The notes under the pieces are model-generated. The model was given only the letters and a program-made list of their open reading frames with translations. It was not told the origin of the DNA and did not search any database. Shown piece by piece: positions 9,117 to 16,940 of a stretch of DNA of 64,000 nucleotides; position 1 is the stretch's first letter, and each line of letters starts with the position of its first letter. The position numbers were made by a program, and so were the translations under genes. The DNA comes from Rhizobiales bacterium GAS188 (GTDB lineage Bacteria; Pseudomonadota; Alphaproteobacteria; Rhizobiales; Beijerinckiaceae): positions 6,705,001 through 6,769,000 of the forward strand of contig FNSS01000001.1 in assembly GCA_900104855.1 (NCBI GenBank). The letters are read 5' to 3'.

Positions 9117-10526
9117 ATGCTGCTTAAACGAGGCTTGGCGGGCGTGGCCGCTGCCGCAGTGCTGGTTCTCGTGACCCAGCAGGCGCGCGCCGAGACGCTC
9201 GATACCGCGCTCGTCAAGGCCTATGGCAATAATCCCCAGCTGAATGCGCAGCGGGCGGGGGTTCGGGCGACCGATGAAGGCGTTTCGAAGGCGCAGGCCG
9301 GCTATCGGCCGAAGCTGACGGCCTCCGCCGAGATCGGAGCGTTGACCTCCAACCTCCGGAGCCCCAATCCGCTGTTCGGCAACTCCGTGACGCAGCCGCG
9401 CACCATCGTCACACATATTGGATCCGTACCGCGGGGCGCCCAGGCACAGTTGAGCCAGACCCTCTTCGATTCGGGGGCGACCTCCAATACAGTCCGTCAG
9501 GCTGAGAGCCTGGTGCTGGCGGCGCGCGAGACCTTGCGCAACACCGAAGAGACGGTGCTCTTCACTGCCGCCCAGGCCTATATGAATGTGCTCAGGGATA
9601 CGGCGACGCTCGATCTGCAGAAGAGCAATGTCGACGTGCTCGAGGAGCAGCTGCGCCAGACCCGCGACCGGTTCAATGTCGGCGAGGTGACGCGCACCGA
9701 CGTGGCACAGGCCGAATCGCGGCTCGAAGGTGCGCATTCCCAGGTGAGCGCGGCGCAAGCCACGCTGAAGGCCGATATCGGCACTTATCGCCAGATCATC
9801 GGCGTCGAGCCGAAGACGCTGGCGCCCGGTCGCCCGATCGATCGCCTCCTGCCGCCGACGATCGACGGCGCCTTGAAGCTGGCATTTTCGGAAAATCCCG
9901 CCATCGTCTCGGCCTTTCACAACGTCGACGCCGCCGAGCTGGCGGTGAAGATTGCGGAGGCTGCCCTGGGCCCGAACGTGGCGCTACAGGCGCAGGTCCA
10001 GGGACAAAATGACTTCAGGACCAGCAATGATCAGTTTCTCAGCGCTCAGGTCACCGCGACGCTGACAGTCCCGATTTATCAGGGTGGCGCCGAGTATGCG
10101 GTCATCCGCCAGGCCAAGGAAACCCTCGGTCAACAGCGCCTGCTCGCCGATCAGGTGCGCGACCAGGTGCGCCAGCTCGTGGTGGCCGCCTGGGGCAATC
10201 TCGACGCCTCGAAGGCACAGATCCTGGCCGCACAAGCGCAGATCTCCGCATCCGAGGTGGCGTTGAACGGCGTGCGCGAGGAAGCCAAGGTCGGCCAGCG
10301 CACCACGCTCGACGTGCTCAATGCCCAGCAGGACCTACTCAATGCCCGCGTCGCCCTGGTCTCCGCCCAGCATGACCGGGTGGTGAACTCCTATCAGCTT
10401 CTACAGGGCATCGGGAGGTTGACGCTCGATTTCGTCTCGCCGCGTTCCGAAAAATACGATCCGGGCACCCATTATCAGCAGGTGCGGGATCTGTGGTGGG
10501 GAACGTCAGTGCCGAACGGCCATTAG
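9117..10526 (+). CDS. tolC: TolC-family outer membrane channel protein
   Basis: 469 residues; outer membrane exit duct for type I secretion and efflux pumps. A signal peptide (MLLKRGLAGVAAAAVLVLV...ARAE) is followed by the TolC pattern TLDTALVKAYGNNPQLNAQR, two outer-membrane efflux repeats, and the late signature VGQRTTLDVLNAQQDLLNAR. GAGGT about 6 bp before ATG 9117 serves as ribosome binding site. It is followed by popZ, as in many Hyphomicrobiales. No inner-membrane pump partner is adjacent. Confidence 0.94.
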   Translation: MLLKRGLAGVAAAAVLVLVTQQARAETLDTALVKAYGNNPQLNAQRAGVRATDEGVSKAQAGYRPKLTASAEIGALTSNLRSPNPLFGNSVTQPRTIVTHIGSVPRGAQAQLSQTLFDSGATSNTVRQAESLVLAARETLRNTEETVLFTAAQAYMNVLRDTATLDLQKSNVDVLEEQLRQTRDRFNVGEVTRTDVAQAESRLEGAHSQVSAAQATLKADIGTYRQIIGVEPKTLAPGRPIDRLLPPTIDGALKLAFSENPAIVSAFHNVDAAELAVKIAEAALGPNVALQAQVQGQNDFRTSNDQFLSAQVTATLTVPIYQGGAEYAVIRQAKETLGQQRLLADQVRDQVRQLVVAAWGNLDASKAQILAAQAQISASEVALNGVREEAKVGQRTTLDVLNAQQDLLNARVALVSAQHDRVVNSYQLLQGIGRLTLDFVSPRSEKYDPGTHYQQVRDLWWGTSVPNGH

Positions 10527-10825
10527 CAGGAGATCGCGGCCAAGCTTCTCGCGAGGCAAGATCTCAGGCGCCAAGGGGGCCGCGCATTGCGCCTCATTCA
10601 CATCTTTCTGCGAGCGACATTGCCGGGTCCGGTGCGGTGTCGCCCCTTTTCGCGGGTCTTCACATGCGACAAGCCGATCCGCCGTGCGCATTGCAGACGA
10701 ATTCGCTAGACTTGCCGGAAGTCGCAAGTGATTCGATCGTGTCTGCCGATTCGATCTTGTCTGCCAATGGCATTCGTCGGATCACACCAGTCGCCCGCTT
10801 CCAACCGAACCTTGAAAGCGCATCG
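10527..10825. other. Gap between tolC and popZ with a short duplicated motif
   Basis: About 300 bp. The popZ frame stays open through it, but similarity starts only at 10826. Near 10732-10770 an 18-21 bp motif (GATTCGATCxTGTCTGCC) occurs twice in tandem. No other gene is seen. Confidence 0.5.
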
Positions 10826-12037
10826 ATGACCGCTTCCGCCCAAAGAGCCGCCGAGCCGAGCATGGAGGAAATTCTCGCCTCCATTCGCCGCATCATCGCC
10901 GACGACCAGTCGCGGGCGAAGTTGTCGCCGGCCAAGCTCATATCGGTGACGGATCGGGGAATCGGCGACAAGCCCGACGCGCCTGCGTCACGCGCCCGCA
11001 CGACCGAGGCCGATATGGTCGAGGCGGATCTGGCTGAGGCCGATTTGGCAGCTCCCGAGCTTGCTGTGGTGCAGGCCAAGCGGCCTGACGAAGCCGGAGA
11101 ATCGGCAGAGGCCCAAGGTTCTGCCGAGGCCCAAGGTTCTGCCGAGGCCCAAGGTTCTGACGAGGCTCGAGATGCTGCCGAGGCTCAAGCTGCCGGGGCT
11201 CAAAGTTCTGGCGAGGCTCAAGCTTCTGCCGAGGAGCGCGAGGAGCGCGAGGGCAAGGCCGAGCGCGCCGGCGAGCCCGCTGCTCAGATCTCCGCTTCCG
11301 CTGAGGGCGGCGCGAGTGCGCTGCGCGGCGAGATGCGCCCTCTGCCGATGGCGGAGACCTTGCCGGAGATACGAACGCACAGGGCTTCCGACCTGCGACC
11401 CTCGCTGCGCCCGGCCGTGTTCTCACCGGCGATCGAACGGGCAACGCTCGCCAAGCCCGAAGCGCAGATCATGCCCGAGCCCGTGCTTCGCCAACCCCTG
11501 ACCGCGACTCTCCAACCCTTGTCCGCGACTTTGGCGCCGACGCCGAGATCGGAAATTGCGGACGAGGTGCGCAAGACGACCCCGGCGGTTGCCGATATGA
11601 TGACCGAGCCCACGGCCCAGCTTCGGCCTGACGCTCCGCTGCCGGCTTCGCCGGTGCAAGCTCGCGGAGAGGGGCGTCTTGCGGCGCCCGAAGCCGCCCC
11701 CACGCCGAATGTCGCGCCCGCGGCTTCCGGATCTGCATCGCCGCTGGTCGAAGCGCTGCCTGCCGAGGCAGGCACCCCGATCATCGCTACGCGCCCCGAG
11801 CCCCGTCCGCGCGAATCATCCGCCATCCTTTCGGGCGAAGCCGATGTGGCAATCACGCGGGCCTTCAACAGCCTCAGCCGCACCGTGTTGAGCGAGAATG
11901 CCCGCACCCTCGAGGATCTGGTGAAGGAGATGCTCCGGCCGATGCTCAAGGCCTGGCTCGACGACAATCTGCCGCCGCTTGTCGAGCGGCTGGTCAGAAT
12001 GGAGATCGAGCGGGTGGCGCGAGGACGACCGGATTAA
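10826..12037 (+). CDS. popZ: PopZ-like polar organizing protein (DUF2497)
   Basis: 403 residues. PopZ forms a polymeric matrix at the cell pole that anchors chromosome origins and signalling proteins. The N-terminal peptide SMEEILASIRRIIADDQ and the C-terminal oligomerisation region (LEDLVKEMLRPMLKAWLDDN...LVRMEIERVARG) match the family. Between them lies a long disordered acidic Pro/Ala-rich linker with an 18-bp tandem array (11105-11236). ATG 10826 is chosen because the family begins about 10 residues before MEEILASIRRII; the frame is open further upstream. In many relatives valS follows; here a HAD phosphatase does. Confidence 0.88.
   Translation: MTASAQRAAEPSMEEILASIRRIIADDQSRAKLSPAKLISVTDRGIGDKPDAPASRARTTEADMVEADLAEADLAAPELAVVQAKRPDEAGESAEAQGSAEAQGSAEAQGSDEARDAAEAQAAGAQSSGEAQASAEEREEREGKAERAGEPAAQISASAEGGASALRGEMRPLPMAETLPEIRTHRASDLRPSLRPAVFSPAIERATLAKPEAQIMPEPVLRQPLTATLQPLSATLAPTPRSEIADEVRKTTPAVADMMTEPTAQLRPDAPLPASPVQARGEGRLAAPEAAPTPNVAPAASGSASPLVEALPAEAGTPIIATRPEPRPRESSAILSGEADVAITRAFNSLSRTVLSENARTLEDLVKEMLRPMLKAWLDDNLPPLVERLVRMEIERVARGRPD
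11105..11236 (+). repeat. 18-bp tandem array in the popZ linker (about 7 decaying copies)
   Basis: Three near-perfect copies of GCCGAGGCCCAAGGTTCT (11105-11158, encoding AEAQGS) followed by four increasingly diverged copies. All are in frame, lengthening the acidic linker. Confidence 0.88.
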
Positions 12038-12091
12038 CGTCCATATGTCGCGCCAGGCTCGGCCTTTGGCGGCTCATGACACGTCAACGTC

Positions 12092-12781
12092 GTGACGGCC
12101 GGCGCAGGCAATCCGCGCCCGGGAGCGAAGCGGCATGTGCTTCTTGATCTCGACGGCACCATAACCGACCCGGCTCGCGGCATTATCGGCTCCGTTCAAT
12201 ATGCTCTGCGTGAGCTTGGAGCCGAGGTCCCTGATTTCGAGGCTTTACGCTGGGTGATCGGGCCGCCGCTGCGGCCGAGCTTCGAGGAATTGCTCGGCAG
12301 CGCAGAGCGTGTCGAAGATGCGATAGCGCTCTATCGGTCAAGATATCAGGGCAGCGGCGGTATGTTCGAGGCTCTGCTCTACGCGGGCATCGCTGACGCG
12401 CTGCGCTCTCTCGCCACCGAGGGCTATGCCTTGCGGCTCGCGACCTCGAAGCCGCATGTCTTCGCCCGGCCGATCCTGGCGCATTTCGACGTCGATGGGC
12501 ATTTCGCCGCCATTCACGGTTCCGAGCTCGACGGGCGCAACGACGATAAGGGCGATCTGATCGGCCATATCCTGGAGACGGACCGGATCGATGCCGCCGA
12601 TGCCGTCATGGTCGGGGACCGCAAATACGATGTCGTGGGCGCAGCGCGCCATGGCATCGCGACGATCGGCGCCTTGTGGGGGCATGGCGGGCAGGCGGAA
12701 CTCGTGGCCGCCGGCGCCGCGGCGCTATGCGAACGTCCGCAGGAACTCCCGGCGCTGGTGCGCACACTATTGCCTTTGTAG
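12092..12781 (+). CDS. HAD-superfamily phosphatase (Gph/YieH-like)
   Basis: 229 residues. Motif I is LLDLDGTITDP, with both catalytic aspartates. Motif II is the Thr of LATSKPH. Motifs III-IV are the Lys region and MVGDRKYDVVGA with paired acids. The family dephosphorylates small metabolites such as phosphoglycolate; the substrate here is unknown. It starts at GTG 12092 with a poor ribosome binding site. An alternative GTG at 12137 (MLLDLDGT) has GGGAG upstream. It is tail-to-tail with a second, distantly related HAD phosphatase 31 bp away. Confidence 0.82.
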   Translation: MTAGAGNPRPGAKRHVLLDLDGTITDPARGIIGSVQYALRELGAEVPDFEALRWVIGPPLRPSFEELLGSAERVEDAIALYRSRYQGSGGMFEALLYAGIADALRSLATEGYALRLATSKPHVFARPILAHFDVDGHFAAIHGSELDGRNDDKGDLIGHILETDRIDAADAVMVGDRKYDVVGAARHGIATIGALWGHGGQAELVAAGAAALCERPQELPALVRTLLPL

Positions 12782-12812
12782 GGACTTCCGTCGGATTTCG
12801 CGCAGGTCCGCG

Positions 12813-13505
12813 CTACGCCAGGACGCGCTGGCTCAATTCCGCGATGGCGGCATCGATCTCGTCGAAATGCGCGATGACGATATCGGGCGCGAGCGCCGTC
12901 ACGGGCACATCCGTATACCCGAAGGGCACGGCGATCACGGGCAGCTCGGCCGCGCGTGCGGTGTCGATATCGGTCTTGGAATCGCCGACCATGATGGCGG
13001 TCTTGGCCGAGCCACCGGCAAGACGCACCGTCTCGGTCAGGTGCCGCGGGTCCGGCTTGCAAAAGGCAAAGGTGTCGCGACCGCAGATTGCCGCGAAACG
13101 CGGCGCGACGCCGAGCGCGACGAGGAGGTCGCGCGACAGCTCCTCCGTCTTGTTGGTGCACACCGCGAGGCGATGACCGCGCCTCGCAAGGCGCTCGAGC
13201 GCCGCTTCCACTCCGGGGAACAGGGTCGTCTGATCGACGAGATGCTGCCCGTAAAGATGCAGGAACTCTTCGAAGAGCTCCTCGAGTCGCGCCGCCGCGA
13301 GGCTGCGCCCCTGCAGGGCGAAGCCACGTTGCAAAAGGGCGCGCGTGCCTTGCCCGATGAGATCGCGGGCGGAAGCGAGCGGGATCGCCTCGAGGCCCTC
13401 CCGCTCGAGGATGGAATTGAGCGTGGTGACCAGGTCATTCGCCGTGTCGGCGAGCGTGCCGTCGAGGTCGAAGACGATGGTGGGTATCGGGGAGGCGATG
13501 AGCAT
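12813..13505 (-). CDS. gph: Phosphoglycolate phosphatase (HAD family)
   Basis: 230 residues; hydrolyses 2-phosphoglycolate formed during oxygen damage repair or photorespiration. Motif I FDLDGTLADTANDL, motif II in VCTNKTEELS, and motif IV MVGDSKTDIDTARAA match Gph well. ATG 13505 (MLIASPIPTIVFDLDG) is preferred over the longer TTG-initiated frame from 13559. The catalytic residues are all present. It is divergent from the small secreted protein and convergent with the other HAD gene. Confidence 0.85.
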   Translation of the reverse strand: MLIASPIPTIVFDLDGTLADTANDLVTTLNSILEREGLEAIPLASARDLIGQGTRALLQRGFALQGRSLAAARLEELFEEFLHLYGQHLVDQTTLFPGVEAALERLARRGHRLAVCTNKTEELSRDLLVALGVAPRFAAICGRDTFAFCKPDPRHLTETVRLAGGSAKTAIMVGDSKTDIDTARAAELPVIAVPFGYTDVPVTALAPDIVIAHFDEIDAAIAELSQRVLA

Positions 13506-13618
13506 TGGCAGGTTCGCTGTCTGACATCTGTCGGTCGCATGCTGCGGGCCGTAGCGCAAGTGCGCAACGCTACTGATCAGCCAAGGGCCGCGATGCTAAG
13601 ATAGGGCAGGGCGAATCG

Positions 13619-13666
13619 CTTGGCAGCTCACTTGGCAGCTCATTTGGCAGCTCACTTGGCCGTTCA
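13619..13666. repeat. 12-bp tandem array, 4 copies
   Basis: Units CTTGGCAGCTCA, CTTGGCAGCTCA, TTTGGCAGCTCA and CTTGGCCGTTCA follow each other directly. They lie just 20 bp before the start of the next gene, between it and gph. Confidence 0.88.
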
Positions 13667-13686
13667 TTTCGTGTCCGGAGGGTTTC

Positions 13687-14085
13687 ATGATCCGTTTGCG
13701 CGCAGCGCCGTGCCGAGCACCTCATTGGCTCGCGGGTGCCGCTCTCTTGTCGATGGCGCTCGCCTCGCCATCCGTCTCCCTGGCGGCAGGCTCCTATGAA
13801 TTCGTCGCGGCGCCGGCGACCGATCTCAACCGCGTCTATCGGGTCGACCGCTCGACCGGGGAGATGGGGGCCTGCCAATACGGGCTGCAGGAAGGCACGA
13901 TCGGCGTCACCATCTGCTATCCGGCAGGCGAGGGCGGCAGCGCCCAGGCGCCGGGCGATTACACCATCCTTGCTTCGCGTCATGATCGCGAATCCGGCGT
14001 TTTTCGGCTCAATCTGCGCAACGGCGAGATGAGCAATTGCTATGTGCTCGAAGAGAAAGTGGTGTGCACGCCCTGGGCCAAGTAG
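13687..14085 (+). CDS. Small secreted Cys-containing protein, unknown function
   Basis: 132 residues with a clear signal peptide (about residues 1-34, ending SVSLAAG). The mature part contains two short repeated-looking halves: YRVDRSTGEMGACQYG and FRLNLRNGEMSNCYVL. Each ends in a cysteine, and two further cysteines occur at ICYP and VCTP, so two disulfides are plausible. This resembles small periplasmic beta-rich domains, but I do not recognise a named family. GGAGG sits 6-10 bp before ATG 13687. Confidence 0.75.
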   Translation: MIRLRAAPCRAPHWLAGAALLSMALASPSVSLAAGSYEFVAAPATDLNRVYRVDRSTGEMGACQYGLQEGTIGVTICYPAGEGGSAQAPGDYTILASRHDRESGVFRLNLRNGEMSNCYVLEEKVVCTPWAK

Positions 14086-14132
14086 GCGCGGCAGCTGATA
14101 TCCTCGGCGCCCGTATTTCAGGGCCGCCGTTC

Positions 14133-14209
14133 TCAGGCTCGCTTGGTTTTCAGGCTCGGTTGGTTTTCAGGCTCGCTTGGTTCTCAGGCTCGCTTGGGCC
14201 ACAGGCTCG
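14133..14209 (-). repeat. 17-bp tandem array (4 copies plus part) containing the MFS stop codon
   Basis: Copies at 14133-14149, 14150-14166, 14167-14183 and 14184-14200, plus part of a fifth. On the plus strand each unit is TCAGGCTCGCTTGGTTT with small changes. The TCA at 14184-14186 is the reverse-strand TGA stop of the MFS gene, so every copy carries a potential stop codon. One copy lies inside the gene end and three outside. Confidence 0.9.
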
Positions 14210-15437
14210 CGGTCGCCGCGAGCGACAATGCCGCCATCACGAGGAAAGCCACGCGATAGCTCGAGGTCGCGGTGAGCAAGATCGCAAAGAGGGCCGGACC
14301 CAGGATATAGCCGACGAAGGTGAGGAGCGTCGCGCCGGAGGTCGTCTCGCCGACCCGGCCTTTGGGCGCCTCGCGGGCGATTTCGGCGAGCTGGATGCCG
14401 TTCCAGCTCGAGACGGTGATGCCGGCGACCGCCGCCAGCAGAATGAGGGCGGGCACCGACCATTCGGGGGTGGTCAACGCATAGGCCAGGCTCGTCGCCG
14501 CCGAGGCAACGCCGAGGCAACGCAGGATCGGCAGCGCCGACCCAATATGATCGGTGAGCCAGCCGAGCCCGACCCGGCCCGGGATGCCGGTCAATTGCGT
14601 CATGGCGAAGATGCCGCCGCTCGTGACGAGGTCGAGGCCGAGCTCCTGGTTGAGATAGGTGACGAGAAAGGCGAAGAGCGATCCCTGTCCGCAGGCGAAG
14701 AACACCCCGGACAGCGTCAGGCGCGGCAGCATGGGCGAGGCGCGCATCATCCGGAAGGGTGCCAGCATATTGGCGGGCGAGAAGAGATGCGCGATCGCGG
14801 TCGTTTGGGTCCGGTCGCGCTCGGCATCGATCGCCCGCCTGACGCGCTGCGCCAACAGGATGGCGACGAAGGGGATGAGGGCGACGACCGCCATGGTCCA
14901 GCCGAGGCCGACCCAGGCGACGAGCGCCGGCAGCGTCAGCCCCGACAGCACGCCGCCGAGTGGGACGCCGGCCTGCTTGAGGGAGAAGATCAGGCTGCGG
15001 CGATGCGGCGGCGACAAGCGGAACAACACATCGCTGGCCGCCGGACCCGTCGGCCCATAGCCGAGACCGGAAAGGAAGCTCGACACGTAGAGGGCGGCGG
15101 CCGACGGCCAGATGAGCAACAGCACCCCGACCACCCCGACGCCGAGCCCGCCCTGGAGCGCCCGGATCGGGCCGAGCCTGGCGATCAGCGGATTGCCGGC
15201 CGCGAGGAACAGGATCGAGCCGGCGGTGCCGACCGACGACAGATAGCCGACCGCATCGGGCAGCAGGCCTGCGGCCGTGGTCAGGACCGGCCCAAGCGTG
15301 GGCACCAGTCGGCTGAGATAAGCCCCTGCCGTTTGGATGAGCACGGTGACCGCCAGCGCGCTCACCCAGCTTGCTTCTTCGGTCGAAGCCGCGGAGCGAT
15401 TGAGCCGCGTCGCGGTGGATTGGCTGGGAGCTGACAC
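14184..15437 (-). CDS. Major facilitator superfamily transporter
   Basis: 417 residues with about 12 hydrophobic segments in two blocks separated by a charged loop near residues 200-220 (RRAIDAERDRTQ). The motif GLGYGPTGPAASDVLFRLSP after segment 4 resembles MFS sugar-phosphate or cyanate-type permeases. The substrate cannot be told. Start is GTG 15437, with AAGGAT 6 bp upstream. The last codons lie in a 17-bp tandem array. Confidence 0.85.
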   Translation of the reverse strand: MSAPSQSTATRLNRSAASTEEASWVSALAVTVLIQTAGAYLSRLVPTLGPVLTTAAGLLPDAVGYLSSVGTAGSILFLAAGNPLIARLGPIRALQGGLGVGVVGVLLLIWPSAAALYVSSFLSGLGYGPTGPAASDVLFRLSPPHRRSLIFSLKQAGVPLGGVLSGLTLPALVAWVGLGWTMAVVALIPFVAILLAQRVRRAIDAERDRTQTTAIAHLFSPANMLAPFRMMRASPMLPRLTLSGVFFACGQGSLFAFLVTYLNQELGLDLVTSGGIFAMTQLTGIPGRVGLGWLTDHIGSALPILRCLGVASAATSLAYALTTPEWSVPALILLAAVAGITVSSWNGIQLAEIAREAPKGRVGETTSGATLLTFVGYILGPALFAILLTATSSYRVAFLVMAALSLAATASLWPKRA

Positions 15438-15532
15438 GATATCCTTCGACGCCCGTCGATCGAGGGCGCGTCAAGTGGGCGCCGAGCAAGTGTCGCATAT
15501 GCCGGATCGGCGTCCATCCGCAAAGCGTCATG

Positions 15533-15574
15533 GCGGCCATCACCAATCGCCGCCATCACCAATCGTCGCCATCA
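15533..15574. repeat. 15-bp tandem array, about 2.7 copies
   Basis: The motif CGCCATCACCAATCG occurs in tandem between the MFS start and the DJ-1 gene stop. Confidence 0.7.
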
Positions 15575-15596
15575 TTTGGCGCGCCGATCGCCGCTC

Positions 15597-16298
15597 CTAG
15601 CCTTCGGCCTGCAAGGCGCTCGCAGCCTTGGCGACTTCGGCGCTGCGCTCAGCCAGCATCCCTTTTGCTCGCGCAAGGGTCTCCGCCACGACCTCTTTCG
15701 GCGCGGTTTCCGGGGTTCCGGCATCGAAGGGTGGGGAGGGCGCGTATTCGATGCCGAGCTGCAGGGCCTGCGCGAAAGCCTTGCCCTTGAGCATTGCGAC
15801 GATCGTCAGCGCGAAGTCGATGCCCGCGGTGACGCCGCCCCCGGTGATGATATTGCCGTCGACCACCACCCGCTCGGCGACCGGAATGGCGCCGAAGCTC
15901 TTCAGCATGTCGCGCGACATCCAGTGGCTGGCCGCCCGCTTGCCCCGCAACAGCCCGGCGGCGCCGAGCACCAGCGAGCCGGTGCATACCGAGGTGATGT
16001 AGCTCGCGCCTTCGGCCTGCCGGCGCAGGAAATCGAGCGTCTGCGTGTCGGTCAGGAGGGCATTCATGCCGCGACCTCCGGGCACGCAGATGAGATCGAG
16101 CTGCGGGCAATCGGCGAAGGCCGTGTCGGCGAGGATCGTCATGCCTTTTCCGGCAACGACGGGTCCCGCGCTCTTCCAAATCAGCCGGCATTCGGCGTCC
16201 GGCATGCCGCTGAAAACCTCCCAGGGACCGGTGAGATCGAGCTGGGTGAGATCCGGAAACAACAGGAATCCCACGCGAAACTTGGGTAAATCGCTCAT
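15597..16298 (-). CDS. DJ-1/PfpI family protein, isonitrile hydratase-like
   Basis: 233 residues. The nucleophile elbow is SVCTGSLVLGAAGLL, with the catalytic Cys, and the family start FRVGFLLFPDLTQLDLTGPWE and PGGRGMNALL match cyclohexyl-isocyanide hydratase (InhA-type), which converts isonitriles to N-formamides. ATG 16298 (MSDLPKF) is chosen; the frame stays open 79 codons further but with no family similarity. The C-terminus is an Ala/Glu-rich helix. It is divergent from the yajC operon. Assignment to a specific substrate is inference. Confidence 0.85.
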   Translation of the reverse strand: MSDLPKFRVGFLLFPDLTQLDLTGPWEVFSGMPDAECRLIWKSAGPVVAGKGMTILADTAFADCPQLDLICVPGGRGMNALLTDTQTLDFLRRQAEGASYITSVCTGSLVLGAAGLLRGKRAASHWMSRDMLKSFGAIPVAERVVVDGNIITGGGVTAGIDFALTIVAMLKGKAFAQALQLGIEYAPSPPFDAGTPETAPKEVVAETLARAKGMLAERSAEVAKAASALQAEG

Positions 16299-16524
16299 AT
16301 CCCTCACCATATTCGATCCGGCCCGGCATGCGGGCCCGGGGCGATCCTGTCGCAGCCGCGAGCCGATCGCAATGCCATGGCGGCAGCTTGCGAGGCGAGA
16401 TCGGCGGGGCGTTTCGGGCGGGTTGCTTTCGGCGGACCCGTCGTTATAGTCCGCGCCGAATTTCAAGGAATATGCGCGTTCGAGCCGTGGAAACGGCCTC
16501 TGCGCGCGTTGAGGAGCCACCCCT

Positions 16525-16875
16525 TTGTTCATCACACCAGCCTACGCCCAGGCAGCCGGCGGCCTTGGCTCGACCGATATGCTCGTTCAGTTCGCGCCGC
16601 TCGTCTTCGTCTTCGTCATCATGTACGTGCTGCTGTTCCGGCCGCAGCAGAAACGCGCGGCCGAGCACAAGACCATGATCAAGAATGTGCGCCGCGGCGA
16701 CACCATCGTCTCCAATGGCGGCATCGTCGGGCGGGTGACCAAGGTCATCGACGACAATGAGCTCGAGGCGGAGATCGCCGATGGCGTGCGCGTGCGCGTC
16801 GTCCGCTCTATGATCGCCGACGTGCGGGCCAAGGGCGAACCGGTGAAGGCCGATCTGCCGAAGCCCGCGAAATAA
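16525..16875 (+). CDS. yajC: Preprotein translocase subunit YajC
   Basis: 116 residues; part of the SecDF-YajC complex. N-terminal membrane helix LVFVFVIMYVLLFRPQQK with the family hallmark FRPQQKR, then RRGDTIVSNGGIVGRVTKV. Start is TTG 16525, with GAGGAG about 10 bp upstream. It is followed 65 bp later by secD, the standard arrangement. Confidence 0.95.
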   Translation: MFITPAYAQAAGGLGSTDMLVQFAPLVFVFVIMYVLLFRPQQKRAAEHKTMIKNVRRGDTIVSNGGIVGRVTKVIDDNELEAEIADGVRVRVVRSMIADVRAKGEPVKADLPKPAK

Positions 16876-16940
16876 CGCGAGGGAAAGCGCCGTCGTCGAA
16901 TGTGGCGATGGCTCGGGGCGGATAGGAAGAAGGTGAAGCG

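Noticed and set aside
14037-15434. 465-codon plus-strand frame opposite the MFS gene
   Set aside because: Highly charged Arg/Gly/Glu translation; the reverse strand encodes twelve membrane helices.
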